From: F23-B02 sp963613665
GTDB lineage: Bacteria > Bacillota > Clostridia > Oscillospirales > Oscillospiraceae
Length of the DNA stretch: 64,000 nt
Direction: 5' to 3'
Assembly: GCA_963613665.1 (NCBI GenBank)
Contig: CAVEAL010000014.1
Span: 1 to 64,000 of the forward strand
Shown: positions 34,801 to 45,238 of the stretch, one piece after another
Layout of the letters: every line of letters starts with the position of its first letter
Position numbering within the stretch: position 1 is the first letter of the stretch
Translations under genes and position numbers: made by a program
Notes under the pieces: generated by a model
Database searches by the model: none
Told to the model about the DNA's origin: nothing
What the model saw: only the letters and a program-made list of their open reading frames with translations

Positions 34801-36183
34801 TTATGCCTTGTATGCCGCGAGCACGCCGAGATAGGTCATGTAGCAGTCAAATTTTGCGACGACCTCGAAGGGTGCGTGCATGCTCATGACGGGAACGCCG
34901 GCATCGATGGTATCAATATTGCGGTTTGCCATGTACTTTGCGATGGTACCGCCGCCGCCCTGATCGACCTTGCCGAGCTCGCTCATCTGCCAGACGACGC
35001 CGTTATCGGCAAAGAGCCTGCGCAGATAGCCAACGACCTCGGCGGAGGCGTCGCTCGTGCCGCTCTTGCCGCGCGCGCCGGTGAATTTGCAGATGCCCAT
35101 ACCGTAGTTGAGCTTTGCGTCGTTGCGCTTCTCGCTGACCTCGGGGAAGTTTGGGTCAAAGGCCGCGGTAACGTCCGCAGAGAGGCAGAAGCTGTTTGCA
35201 AAGCAGCGGCGCAGGGGCACGTTCTGACTGTCGCACAGCTCCTCCATGAAGCACTCGAATGCGCTGCTCTGCATGCCGCTCACGCCGTCAGAGCCGGTCT
35301 CCTCCTTGTCCGCAAGGATGCATATGCAGGTCTTTTCGGGAGCCGCGTCAAGATCGAGTATCGCCTTGAGCTCGGCGTATGCGCACACGCGGTCGTCGTG
35401 GCCGTAGCCGCCGATGAGCGAACGGTCAAGGCCGATCTCGCGCACCTCAAAGGCCGGAACGGCGGTGAGCTCGGCAGAGAGGAAGTCCTCCTCGACTATG
35501 CCGTAGCGGTCGTTCAAAATGCTCATTACGGCAAGCTTTACCCTGTCGCTGCCCTCGTCGGCATAGGGGATGCTGCCGATGAGGATATTGAGTCCCTCGC
35601 CGGTGATGCCTTCCTCCATGGTTTTTTTCATCTGCTCCTTGCCGAGATGCGGCAGGAGGTCAGTTATGACAAACTGCGGGTCGGAGGGATCGTGACCGAT
35701 GGTGATATCGACGGTCTCGCCGCTTTTGAGCGCCACGACGCCGTGCAGCTCGAGCGGGATTGTCACCCACTGGTATTTCTTTATACCGCCGTAGTAATGA
35801 GTCTTGAAATAGGCAAGCTCGTCGCTTTCGTACAGGGGATTCTGCTTTAAGTCTATGCGCGGCGAGTCAACGTGCGCACCTGCTATGACACAGCCCTCTG
35901 CGAGGCTCCTTTTGCCGATGACCGCCAGCATGAGCGCCTTGCCCCTGTTATTGCGGTAGATCTTATCGCCCGCCTTGAGCTCCATGCCGTCAGCGTACTC
36001 GACAAAGCCCTTGTCCTCGGCAAGCTCTATGGCGAGCTTTACGGCTTCGCGCTCGGTGCGCGCCTCGTTGAGAAACGCCATGTAAGCGCGGCAGTAATCC
36101 TCCATGTCGATGCGCTGCTGCGTCGTCATGGTATCGTATCCGTTTTTCTGTCTGTAAAATAATTCGTCTCTGATCTCAGCCAT
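34801..36183 (-). CDS. M18 family aminopeptidase
   Basis: A 460-residue zinc aminopeptidase of the aspartyl-aminopeptidase family. Metal ligands are visible in GAHVDSPRIDLK (His and Asp), ILADKEETGSDG (catalytic Glu pair), and MHAPFEVVAKFD (C-terminal His). It trims acidic or neutral residues from peptides in the cytoplasm, probably as a large ring-shaped complex. The ATG overlaps the stop of the TsaC-CoaE gene by several bases (36176-36183), suggesting coupled translation. Confidence 0.92.
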   Translation of the reverse strand: MAEIRDELFYRQKNGYDTMTTQQRIDMEDYCRAYMAFLNEARTEREAVKLAIELAEDKGFVEYADGMELKAGDKIYRNNRGKALMLAVIGKRSLAEGCVIAGAHVDSPRIDLKQNPLYESDELAYFKTHYYGGIKKYQWVTIPLELHGVVALKSGETVDITIGHDPSDPQFVITDLLPHLGKEQMKKTMEEGITGEGLNILIGSIPYADEGSDRVKLAVMSILNDRYGIVEEDFLSAELTAVPAFEVREIGLDRSLIGGYGHDDRVCAYAELKAILDLDAAPEKTCICILADKEETGSDGVSGMQSSAFECFMEELCDSQNVPLRRCFANSFCLSADVTAAFDPNFPEVSEKRNDAKLNYGMGICKFTGARGKSGTSDASAEVVGYLRRLFADNGVVWQMSELGKVDQGGGGTIAKYMANRNIDTIDAGVPVMSMHAPFEVVAKFDCYMTYLGVLAAYKA

Positions 36184-37386
36184 TTTTCAATACTTCCTTA
36201 AATAAATTTTTGCATTGCTTTCTGAAAGCTTCCCTGTCGCCGTCATTGTGCAGGACACGGCCGCATTTTTGCTCGAAATACTCGTTTGGATACTGCGCAT
36301 TCACCCGCATCATGGCATATTCATAGCTTATGCCGTCGCGCTTCATTATACGCTCTATGCGCGTCGTTTTTTCGGCAACGATGCCGATAACGGCAAGGCA
36401 TCTTTCGGCAAGGCCGCTTTCCATGAGCGCTATTGCATCGATGGCCGCCGTCGTTCCGCCGGACATTGCCCATGCCTCGAGCCTTTTGTTCACCTCAAGG
36501 CCTATGTAATGATGTGTTATGGCATTCAAATCCTCGAGCGCGGCCTCATTTGAAAACACCGTCGCGCCGAGCGCCTTGCGGTCAAGGACGCCGTCCGTGA
36601 CCGTCCCGGGAAATGCGCGGCCTATGTCCGCGAGCATCCGCTCATTCGTGCCGAGCATCTCATGATACAGCGCATCGCAGTCTATGACCAGTGCACCCAT
36701 TGCCTCAAGCTCGCGCAGAGCCGTAGTCTTGCCGCAGCCCGTGCCGCCGGTTATGCCGATTATCTTCAGCTTTTCGGCAAGAGCCGAGGCGATATCCTTC
36801 TCCGGCAGCGCGCCCTGACGCAGTATCCTGTACGGTGCGGAGCTCATGTCTATGATAGTTGACTCGCGCCCGAGGCCGCATTGTCCGCCGTCTACGACAG
36901 CGGCGATCTTACCGTCAAAATAATCGAGCACCTCCCGTGCGTTCACGGGGCTTTTGCTGCCCGAAGGATTTGCCGACGGCGCCGCGAACGGCAGCTTTGC
37001 TTTTTTGAGCATTGCCTGCGTCATCGGATGATCCGGGCATCTGAGTGCCACGGTGCCGCCTCCGGCGCGGACAATGCCGGGAACGATGTCCTTAGAGCGC
37101 AGAACGATCGTCAGAGGGCCCGGCCAGAATCTGTCCATAAGCACCTTCGCCTGACGCGGTACGTCTTCACAGTATCTCGTCACGGCCGCGCCCTTGTGTA
37201 TCATAAGTGACAGAGGCTTAACCTCTGGTCTGCCCTTTACCTCATACACCTTTTCGACGGTCTCAGCGTCAAGGGCATTGCACGCAAGACCGTACACCGT
37301 TTCCGTCGGCACGGCCACAAGTTCGCCGGAAGCTATAAGTGCGGCCGCCTCGCCGAGCGTATCTTTTCCCAATATCTTAGTTTCCA

Positions 37387-37387
<1 letters not shown>
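36176..37387 (-). CDS. Fusion of threonylcarbamoyl-AMP synthase (TsaC/YrdC) and dephospho-CoA kinase (CoaE)
   Basis: A 403-residue two-domain enzyme. Residues 1-200 are a YrdC domain with PTETVYGLACNA, the KGR motif (51-53) and APSANPSGSKSPV; it makes the threonylcarbamoyl-AMP needed for t6A37 in tRNA. Residues 206-403 are CoaE, with P-loop GGTGCGKT (214-221), IDCDALYHE and the lid region; it carries out the last step of CoA synthesis. The linker is short, about 10 residues. Both domains keep their signature motifs, so both should be active. Its stop overlaps the M18 gene and it directly follows prfA, as tsaC often does in Firmicutes. Confidence 0.9.
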
Positions 37388-38457
<1,070 letters not shown>

Positions 38458-38518
38458 TTCTGTCTCCTGAAAGCATTATAATATAATATAATAGCACATT
38501 TATGTGAATATGTAAATG

Positions 38519-38546
38519 AAAAAGCCGCGTTATGCAACGCGGCTTT
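38519..38546. terminator. Bidirectional terminator downstream of the NSS transporter gene
   Basis: Perfect 11-bp stem 38521-38531 with 38536-38546 and an ATGC loop, A run on one side and T run on the other. It lies six bases after the minus-strand transporter stop and before the AT-rich promoter region of prfA (TATAAT-like boxes around 38476-38492). Confidence 0.85.
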
Positions 38547-38551
38547 GGATT

Positions 38552-39907
38552 TCATATCAGGCCCTGAACGAGGATGATAACTATAAGTACGGGGAGGATC
38601 CACTGGAAATACGGCTTGAGCTTGGGCGACATTTTGATGCCCTCGCCCTTATTGACCTCGGCGATGTATTTATCGAAGCCCCATCCCCACTTACTGACGC
38701 AGAAAAGCAGGTAGACAAGTGAACCGATGGGCAGCAGGAGATTAGACACGATGAAGTCCTCGCTGTCGAGCACGTCGCGTCCGCCGATGATGTGCAGATC
38801 GCTCCAGATGTTGTAGCCGAACACGCAGGGAAGACTCAGCAGCGCAAGCAGCACGAAGTTTACTGCGACGGCCTTTCTGCGGCTCATGCCGAAGGTGTCC
38901 ATGCAGATCGCAATGATATTTTCAAACACGGCGAGCACGGTCGAAAGGCTTGCGAAGATCATGAACAGGAAAAACAGCGTTCCCCAGAAGCGGCCGCCGG
39001 ACATGTTGACAAATACCTGCGGCAGCGTGACGAATATGAGCGACGGGCCCTGCTCGGGCGATACGCCGAAGGAGAAGCAGGCCGGGAAAATTATCGTGCC
39101 TGCCATGATGGCAACAAAGGTGTCCAGTGCGCAGATGCGCGCGGCCTCGCCGGTGAGGGAGTGTTTATCGCTCATGTAGCTGCCGAAGATCTCCATTGCC
39201 GCGATGCCGAGGCTCAGAGTGAAAAATGCCTGGTTCATTGCATCTGTGATGAGGTTTCCGAGGCCGTTTTTGCGGATCGAATCGAGCGACGGCATAAGAT
39301 AGAACTTCATGCCCTCCTTTGCGCCGGAAAGCGTCAGGCTGTGCACCGCGAGCACGACGATCAGCGCAAGCAGCGCAAGCATCATGACCTTGGATATGCG
39401 CTCAAGTCCTTTGTTGAGGCCGAAGCTGCACACGACAAAGCCGACGACTACGACAAGCTCCGTCCACAGCGCCATCTCGCCCGGCGAGGAAAGGAGCGCC
39501 GTAAACACCGAGCCGCTTGCCTCGGCCGACATGCCGGAGCTGAAAACGCCGGTCATGAATTTGCCGAAATAGGCCGTCATCCAGCCGGTTACGGTCGTGT
39601 AGTACATCATGAGCAGGTAGCAGCCGATGAGGCAGAACCAGCCGTGGATATGCCACTTGCTGCCCGGCTTTTCGAGCACCTTGTAGCCGAGCACCGCGCT
39701 CCGGCGGCTCGCTCTGCCGACGGCAAGCTCCATCGTCATGACGGGTATGCCCATGACGATAAGGCAGACAAGATAAAACAGGACGAAATAGCCGCCGCCG
39801 TTCTGCCCGGTTATGTACGGAAAGCGCCAGACGTTGCCGATGCCGATCGCGCAGCCTGCGCTGACAAGCAGGAAGCCGAGTCTGGAGCCGAAGGATTCTC
39901 TCTTCAT
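38552..39907 (-). CDS. Neurotransmitter:sodium symporter (NSS) family transporter
   Basis: A 451-residue membrane protein with 11-12 segments. The first segment contains GCAIGIGNVWRFPYITGQNG (residues 17-36), the unmistakable sodium- and substrate-binding signature of NSS proteins such as LeuT and the tryptophan transporter TnaT. Bacterial members import amino acids with sodium. The divergent LysR gene 113 bases away is its likely regulator. Confidence 0.92.
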   Translation of the reverse strand: MKRESFGSRLGFLLVSAGCAIGIGNVWRFPYITGQNGGGYFVLFYLVCLIVMGIPVMTMELAVGRASRRSAVLGYKVLEKPGSKWHIHGWFCLIGCYLLMMYYTTVTGWMTAYFGKFMTGVFSSGMSAEASGSVFTALLSSPGEMALWTELVVVVGFVVCSFGLNKGLERISKVMMLALLALIVVLAVHSLTLSGAKEGMKFYLMPSLDSIRKNGLGNLITDAMNQAFFTLSLGIAAMEIFGSYMSDKHSLTGEAARICALDTFVAIMAGTIIFPACFSFGVSPEQGPSLIFVTLPQVFVNMSGGRFWGTLFFLFMIFASLSTVLAVFENIIAICMDTFGMSRRKAVAVNFVLLALLSLPCVFGYNIWSDLHIIGGRDVLDSEDFIVSNLLLPIGSLVYLLFCVSKWGWGFDKYIAEVNKGEGIKMSPKLKPYFQWILPVLIVIILVQGLI

Positions 39908-39936
39908 ATAAATGCCCTCTCTCTTTAAAGCTGCTG

Positions 39937-40008
39937 CTTATTTTAATCTTGAAAACAGCTGTTTACAAGGGTCATTATTGTATGATAAAATAAGAAAAAC
40001 TTATTTTA
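39937..40008. promoter_or_regulatory. Operator region between the NSS transporter and LysR genes
   Basis: TAAAATAAG (39986-39994) and CTTATTTTA (40000-40008) form a perfect 9-bp dyad with five bases between. A third copy, CTTATTTTAA, is at 39937-39946, and a 12-bp palindrome AAACAGCTGTTT is at 39953-39964. TTTACA followed 18 bases on by TAAAAT could be the LysR promoter. The arrangement fits LysR control of both genes. Confidence 0.6.
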
Positions 40009-40019
40009 AGAGGAACAGC

Positions 40020-40928
40020 ATGAACAGAAACCAGCTTAAATATTTCGTCGCGGCGGCGGAGAGCCGCAGCTTCACCAAGGCTGCCGAGCAGTTTTATATC
40101 TCGCAGACGGCCGTAACTCAGCAGATGCAGCTGCTGGAGGAAACACTCGGCTGCACACTGTTTGACCGCTCCACGCGCCCTATATCACTCACTCCGGCGG
40201 GCAAAATATTCTTGAGTGAGGCAAAGACCATACTCGACAGCATGAGCCGCGCAGCCGAGCGCGTGCACGACGCGTCCACCGGCCTTACGGGCACTCTGCG
40301 CGTAGGCTTTGTGCGCGGCTATGAGCGCAGCGACCTGTCGGTGCTCATGCGCGGCTTTCATCTGCAAAATCAGAACGCGCTAATAAGCTTTTACCGCTGC
40401 TCGACAGACGTTCTTGCGGCGGGTCTGGCGCAGCAGGAGTACGACGTTATATTCACATGGGACAGCACAAACCTCAAAGCGCAGGAGGGCATAGAGTACC
40501 TCAGGGCAGAAAGTGCGCAGCTCGTCGTTGCTCTGTACACAGGGCATCCTCTGGCCGGGCGCAGACGGCTCAGCCGCGCGGAGCTGCGGGGCGAAACGAT
40601 ACTGTACATGTCCCCCGACGCGTCAAACGACTCCTACGGCGACGCGTTTTTCATGCAGCTTTACAAGGAAGCCGGCTACAAGCCGAACATTCTCTTCCGC
40701 TCCTGTGACGCGGAGTGCATACTCATGATGGTCGCGGCTGAGGAGGGCATTTCCATATTGCCAGACTACTTCACCGACAAGCTCTATGACGCGGATAATC
40801 TCGTATTCGTACCGCTCGTCGGCGAGGACGAGCGTGAGGAGATCATCGCAGCCTGGCAGAGCTCAAACTCCAATCCCGTGCTGACGCAGTTCCTGTCGGT
40901 GCTCAAAAGCAGCGTCCCTCTGAGGTGA
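40020..40928 (+). CDS. LysR-family transcriptional regulator next to the NSS transporter
   Basis: A 302-residue LysR protein: helix-turn-helix at residues 1-60 (QLKYFVAAAESRSFTKAAEQ, SQTAVTQQMQLLE) and an effector domain to the C-terminus. The ATG at 40020 follows AGAGGA at five bases; the frame can be read further upstream but without a start signal. The divergent NSS transporter is the obvious target, with an amino acid or related compound as likely inducer. A terminator follows. Confidence 0.88.
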   Translation: MNRNQLKYFVAAAESRSFTKAAEQFYISQTAVTQQMQLLEETLGCTLFDRSTRPISLTPAGKIFLSEAKTILDSMSRAAERVHDASTGLTGTLRVGFVRGYERSDLSVLMRGFHLQNQNALISFYRCSTDVLAAGLAQQEYDVIFTWDSTNLKAQEGIEYLRAESAQLVVALYTGHPLAGRRRLSRAELRGETILYMSPDASNDSYGDAFFMQLYKEAGYKPNILFRSCDAECILMMVAAEEGISILPDYFTDKLYDADNLVFVPLVGEDEREEIIAAWQSSNSNPVLTQFLSVLKSSVPLR

Positions 40929-40960
40929 AAGTGCTTCCCTTTCTCTGCCCCGTACGGCAC

Positions 40961-41000
40961 AAAAATCCCGGTAATGCAGATAAGCGTTACCGGGATTTCT
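40961..41000. terminator. Bidirectional terminator between the LysR and lipoprotein genes
   Basis: Perfect 12-bp stem 40963-40974 with 40987-40998, flanked by A and T runs. It ends both the plus-strand LysR gene and the long minus-strand unit that finishes at 41003. Confidence 0.88.
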
Positions 41001-41002
41001 TA

Positions 41003-42097
41003 TTAACTGTAACTCAGGCTGAGACTCACGGAGGTCACGCCGTCCTCGAAAAAAGGCGGAACGGCGCCGCTGCGCGACTGCTGCATATACATTTGCTCGC
41101 CGGAGGGAGAAATGAGGATCGGGAAGCAGCCGCCTGTGGACGTCCCCACCCCTGCGGAGATCATAAGCTCCAGGCAATCGTCCGTCATGCGCCATGCTCC
41201 GGTATAGGCGCATTTGTACGCCTGTCCGTCCCCGGGCCGCTGCCACAGCTCCGCGACGCCGAAATAATCCGGGTCGCCGCTGCCGCGGTGCAGCTCCATG
41301 CTCCAGTTGCCGTACAGCCATGTCGTGTCAGCCAGTCCTTCATTTGTAGGCGGCAGCCACCAGTCGTCCCCGGCGGGGTCTCCCAAAGCTCCGGGATAGT
41401 CAAGCCCCGTTGTATCGCCGAAGACGGTGAAATTCAGCATGGCCGCATTGCCGTCGGAACCGGCGGGCAGGACGATATTCCACCAATCGTCCAGCTGCGG
41501 ATACCATGTGACATCGGCGCCGTTTCCGGCAATGACATGTATCTCGATATCCGGCTCATCCGAATATTCCTCGCAATGGCTGAACACGAGGATAGGCTGT
41601 GCGTTGTCGCTGCGGTAGAGGACCTCTTCGTTCTGCGGCCTGACATCGCTGCGGCCGGGCGACCATCTGACGCGATTGACGGCGAAGCTGCTGTTATCGT
41701 CCCGGGGGACAAAACAGAACAGATCGCCATAGCTTCCGCCCAGAACGCGTTCGGACGGGATGCTCAGAATAAATGGCATCTCCTCGGCGAGACCGGCGCA
41801 GTTTGTCCTTATCCAGTCCGTGAGGGAGGCACCGCCGTCCTTTTCCCTGTACCCCAGATATGCCACCGCGCAGGCCTGCTCTTCCTGCTGCGCCATGCTT
41901 TTGCGCAGCAGCGCTATTGCCGCCGCTGCAGCTTCGCCGTCCCCGGTCTCCGCAGTCTTGCCGCCGGAGAGCATGTCTCCGGCTCCGCTTACGTTCTGCG
42001 CATCGGGCTTGGTTTTTCCGCCGCAGGCCGCGAGGCTCAGGAGCATTATCAGGCACAAAAGCGCTGCGGCAAGCCGGTCGGGGATCGAATGCTTCAT
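41003..42097 (-). CDS. Lipoprotein of unknown function
   Basis: A 364-residue protein with signal peptide and lipobox LSLAAC (Cys at about 23), so anchored on the outside of the membrane. The start at 42097 has GAGGAGG six bases before it; the frame upstream overlaps the TPM gene. The C-terminal part ends with PFFEDGVTSVSLSLS, resembling LPLLEDGVT at the end of the lipoprotein at 45239-45856, and both mature regions are rich in Trp and Tyr, suggesting a shared fold. It is the last gene of the zinc-ribbon/SPFH unit. No known domain was recognised. Confidence 0.7.
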   Translation of the reverse strand: MKHSIPDRLAAALLCLIMLLSLAACGGKTKPDAQNVSGAGDMLSGGKTAETGDGEAAAAAIALLRKSMAQQEEQACAVAYLGYREKDGGASLTDWIRTNCAGLAEEMPFILSIPSERVLGGSYGDLFCFVPRDDNSSFAVNRVRWSPGRSDVRPQNEEVLYRSDNAQPILVFSHCEEYSDEPDIEIHVIAGNGADVTWYPQLDDWWNIVLPAGSDGNAAMLNFTVFGDTTGLDYPGALGDPAGDDWWLPPTNEGLADTTWLYGNWSMELHRGSGDPDYFGVAELWQRPGDGQAYKCAYTGAWRMTDDCLELMISAGVGTSTGGCFPILISPSGEQMYMQQSRSGAVPPFFEDGVTSVSLSLSYS

Positions 42098-42108
42098 TGT
42101 CCGCCTCC

Positions 42109-43386
42109 TCAGAATTTTCCGCTGCGGCCGTGACCGCCTCCCCCGCTGCGGCTCACGCTTCCGCCGGATGAGCTTTTCTCTTTTTTCGTGCGGGTCTCCG
42201 TGGTGTGGGTATAAATATCGCTCTGCTCCGTCAGGGCCAGTCCGCCGGCAGTGACATAAGCATTGGCCTCGGTCTTCTCCTGCACGTTCACCATCTTCTT
42301 TTTGAGCTTTGTGCAGACAGCGCCCGACACCATGAAGGACAGCACGACCCCAAGGCATATGCCCCACATGGCATTTGCGCGCACGGGCTTTCCCTCGTCG
42401 GCCAGCGTAAGATACTCATCGCAGGCCTCAAGATAAGCCGACACACCGCCGTACCAGTCGTCATTGCCGAAATAGCTCAGAAACTCGCCCTCGAGCTGCT
42501 CGCAGCCGTATTCGCTGAAGGCGTACTCACCGTATTCGCCGTAGACGAACATGGCATAGTCGCGCTCTTTCATGCTCAAAACGACGATGATGCCGTCCCT
42601 GTCCTCGCCCATGCCGAGCTTGGAGGAGTGATAGGCCGAATAGGCAGCCTCGTAGATATCGTCCGCGCCGGTCTCTGTATAGTCCTCCACAAAGGCGAAG
42701 TAAACTCCGCAGTTGTGTGTTTCGGATATCTCCGCCGCTCTGTCCTCCAGCTCGCGCCACTGATCGTAGCTGAGCATGTCTGCCACGTCAAACACATAGC
42801 GCATGGTGTTGTCTTCGCCGTCGTCCTCGGTTTCCGGCACCTGCGTTCCGGCACAGGACGATATGGCCGCTGCCATGGCCTGCACGGCCTGACTGAGTGC
42901 CGTGGCGCTCATTGTCATATCCTCGCCGTTCCAGGCCTGCAGCGCCATATAGGGCCCGACCGCATTGTTGACGGCGGTGGCAAGCTCCAGGCTGCCCTCG
43001 TAATCATCGCCGAGATAGACATAAACGCCCCACTCGTCTTCAGATTCCATTGCATAGGCGCCGTTGCCCAGATCTTCAAGCTGAATGGTAAGGCTCAGTC
43101 CCTTGTTTTCGTCTCCGTAGCCGTAGCCGTATTTCGTATAGATGTTCGTTGCGGCTTCATCGACGCTGCCGTATTCGCTGTCTACCAGCACATCAACACG
43201 AATGTCTATGCCGACCGTCCGGATCAGCGCAGGGAGCATTTCCTCTCCCTGATAGGTAAGCGACTGGGAGCCCAGAGCATCCGTCTCGTCATATATAACG
43301 CCGTATTCCGACACCGCCATGACCGGCGCGCAGAGGGACAGCACGAGCAGCAGAACGAGTGCGAAGGTCAAAATTTTCTTTTTCAT
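42109..43386 (-). CDS. TPM-domain membrane protein, YdjH/YgcG-like
   Basis: A 425-residue protein: signal peptide 1-24 (ILTFALVLLLVLSLCAPVMA), two extracellular TPM-like regions (about 27-180 and 195-335: FAFVEDYTETGADDIYEAAY, GMGEDRDGIIVVLSMKERDY), one membrane segment near 346-362 (AMWGICLGVVLSFMVSGAV), and a cytoplasmic tail ending GGGGHGRSGKF, typical of TPM proteins. In B. subtilis the TPM protein YdjH works with YdjG and YdjI in a membrane-stress complex; genes for both partners are in this unit. AGGGAG precedes the ATG. Confidence 0.82.
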   Translation of the reverse strand: MKKKILTFALVLLLVLSLCAPVMAVSEYGVIYDETDALGSQSLTYQGEEMLPALIRTVGIDIRVDVLVDSEYGSVDEAATNIYTKYGYGYGDENKGLSLTIQLEDLGNGAYAMESEDEWGVYVYLGDDYEGSLELATAVNNAVGPYMALQAWNGEDMTMSATALSQAVQAMAAAISSCAGTQVPETEDDGEDNTMRYVFDVADMLSYDQWRELEDRAAEISETHNCGVYFAFVEDYTETGADDIYEAAYSAYHSSKLGMGEDRDGIIVVLSMKERDYAMFVYGEYGEYAFSEYGCEQLEGEFLSYFGNDDWYGGVSAYLEACDEYLTLADEGKPVRANAMWGICLGVVLSFMVSGAVCTKLKKKMVNVQEKTEANAYVTAGGLALTEQSDIYTHTTETRTKKEKSSSGGSVSRSGGGGHGRSGKF

Positions 43387-43401
43387 ATCCCGACTCCCTC
43401 C

Positions 43402-44523
43402 TTATGCCAGCAGAAGCTTCACGATCAGCGAAGTCAGCGCAGACAGCGGAACGCCGATGGCGGCAAACAGTCCCCAGAACTTTGCCTTGCTCACGGGCAG
43501 ATCGCCCACGAGCTTGCCGGTCTGGCCGTTCATGGTAAACAGAAAATCCCTGCCCTGCCATTTGGTGCTCAGCATCCACACCGGCATGAGCGCATAATGC
43601 ACCTTGCCGCGGCGCAGACTGGCGCTGCCGTCCTTCCGGAAAACGCTGTCATAGCCCTGCACGGAGGCAAAGAGCGCCGACTCTATGGTACTTTCGCAGC
43701 GCTTATCCGCCCTCTCGACGCTGTCCTCGACCGACACGTCGAAGCGGTCGGCGAGAAAGCCGGGAAGATAGGCCGCGGAGAAGGGCTTGAGTTCCGAGTA
43801 ATCATATGGCTCTATCGAATCCATGTAGTCGTCCGGCATTTTGCTCGAAGCATCCACCGGTACCTTTTCAAAGGATACCGAACCCTCTCTGTAAACGTCA
43901 TAGTGCTCGGTCTCCGTGATATCGTAGTCGCCGGAGGAGTAGAACCGTGAGCGCGTCGCCTCATATCGGGCGCTGCCCTCGGCCTGACCGTCGAACATCC
44001 AGAAGGGAACGTACACGCCCTTTATCTCCTGAACGTGATTTTCGTCCGTAAAGCTCCTGGGCAGGAAGACCTTGCCCTTATAGTGCTCCTTGAGCTTTTT
44101 GACCGCGTCCTCCTTGGAGAGCTTGAAGGGCAGGACAAAGTCCGGCCTGAGCGTACCTGAAAACTGTCCGGGCACGACCGTGGGGTTGCCGCAGTAGGGG
44201 CAGGAGGTCGCGGCGGTCGAGCTGTCGCAGATGAGCTCCGCGCCGCAGCTCGGGCAGCTGTAGGCCTTCATACTCTCGCCCTCCGCGCCCCAGTCGGAGT
44301 TGAGCCCCGAGGTGTCCCACTCGCTGCCGCCTGACGCTTCCTTTTCCTCCGCTGCCTGCTGAGCGGCAGCGGCCTTTTCATCTTTTTCCGCGTACAGCGC
44401 CTCGATATCGCTCACCTCGAAGGTCGAGCCGCAGTAATCGCACTCCAGCTTGCCGGTCTGACCCACGAAGTGCAGCGGGCCGGTGCAGCTGGGGCACTGA
44501 TAATTCGTTACCTGTGTCGGCAT
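43402..44523 (-). CDS. TFIIB-type zinc-ribbon membrane protein, YdjG-like
   Basis: A 373-residue protein. Two zinc ribbons lie at residues 10-34 (CPSCTGPLHF, CDYCGS) and about 90-113 (CPSCGAEL, CPYCGNP), separated by an Ala/Glu-rich linker. The middle (115-340) is a conserved region seen in YdjG-type proteins, with VYVPFWMFDGQAEGSARYEA and VHYALMPVWMLSTKWQGRDF. A single C-terminal membrane helix (FWGLFAAIGVPLSALTSLIV) anchors it. With the TPM and SPFH proteins it matches the ydjGHI module. It lies 15 bases upstream of the TPM gene. Confidence 0.82.
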   Translation of the reverse strand: MPTQVTNYQCPSCTGPLHFVGQTGKLECDYCGSTFEVSDIEALYAEKDEKAAAAQQAAEEKEASGGSEWDTSGLNSDWGAEGESMKAYSCPSCGAELICDSSTAATSCPYCGNPTVVPGQFSGTLRPDFVLPFKLSKEDAVKKLKEHYKGKVFLPRSFTDENHVQEIKGVYVPFWMFDGQAEGSARYEATRSRFYSSGDYDITETEHYDVYREGSVSFEKVPVDASSKMPDDYMDSIEPYDYSELKPFSAAYLPGFLADRFDVSVEDSVERADKRCESTIESALFASVQGYDSVFRKDGSASLRRGKVHYALMPVWMLSTKWQGRDFLFTMNGQTGKLVGDLPVSKAKFWGLFAAIGVPLSALTSLIVKLLLA

Positions 44524-44571
44524 GGTTTGTCTCCTTTCCTCCCGGCCGCCGCTATCGCCGCCGGGGGATAT

Positions 44572-44779
44572 CTATATCATCTTCCATTTTGCGCTGCCGC
44601 CGCCGAGACGGTAGCCGCAGAACGAGCAGCAGCCTCTTTCATCGGGGATGAAATTCGCGCCGCAGGACGGGCATTCCCTTTCCCGTATAGACCGTTCCGT
44701 CCATCTCAAAGGCATACGTCACTCTGTAATCTACTTTCAGATCGCCGTCGTCGTCCTTGTATTCCCCGCGCCGCTGCTG
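44572..44779 (-). pseudogene. Broken zinc-ribbon gene remnant
   Basis: On the minus strand one frame reads DYRVTYAFEMDGTVYTGKG and a neighbouring frame continues ECPSCGANFIPDERGCCSFC then GYRLGGGSAKWKMI with a stop at 44572-44574. One base change in the run GGGAAAGGGAATG joins them. There is no start codon after the preceding lipoprotein's stop, so this is either the end of a gene fused once to the lipoprotein or a separate decayed gene. The Cys pairs are those of a C-terminal zinc ribbon. A sequencing error cannot be ruled out. Confidence 0.55.
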
Positions 44780-45202
44780 TCAGCTCAGGCTCAGATTGAT
44801 AGCGCCTGCCATTGAAAGCTTTCCGTCGCTGTCGAAGACGAGATTCAGGCGGCCCGGATTTTCGCCCTCGGTTTTCCAGATGTACACGCCCTTGTCTTTG
44901 TCGGTGTCAAATAAATAAGTTGAGCAGTCCATGCCGATCATTGCCTTGATCTCATCGTAGCTCAGCTTTTTAAGGCCATCGTCGCCGTACAGGTCTTTAA
45001 GGGTCTTTTCGAGAACTTCTGCGGTCGCGCGTTCGGAGCTGACATCCTGCTCCTCGGTGGACTTCATGTCGATATTTGCAAACACATCTGTCGAGGCGCT
45101 GCCGCCGCTGTCCTTGTCCTTGTCGCCTTCTCCGCCGCATGCAGTGAGGCTCAGCGCCATCATGAGTGCGAGAAGCAGAGCTATGATCCTTATGTTTTTC
45201 AT
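44780..45202 (-). CDS. Small lipoprotein, function unknown
   Basis: A 140-residue protein with signal peptide and lipobox LSLTACGG; Cys at about 22. The mature chain begins with a Gly/Asp/Lys linker, then a mixed alpha/beta region ending VFDSDGKLSMAGAINLSLS. The start at 45202 follows AGGAG. The lipid-attachment region is nearly identical in style to that of the next lipoprotein (LTACGG-DKDKD), suggesting gene duplication followed by divergence. No family recognised. Confidence 0.7.
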   Translation of the reverse strand: MKNIRIIALLLALMMALSLTACGGEGDKDKDSGGSASTDVFANIDMKSTEEQDVSSERATAEVLEKTLKDLYGDDGLKKLSYDEIKAMIGMDCSTYLFDTDKDKGVYIWKTEGENPGRLNLVFDSDGKLSMAGAINLSLS

Positions 45203-45238
45203 GCTGTTTCTCCTTTCTGATTTCAAAATTTATTATGC

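Noticed and set aside
42205..43950. A 581-codon plus-strand frame
   Set aside because: Antisense to the TPM and zinc-ribbon genes, with no ribosome binding site and a composition full of His, Arg and Ala typical of a shadow frame.
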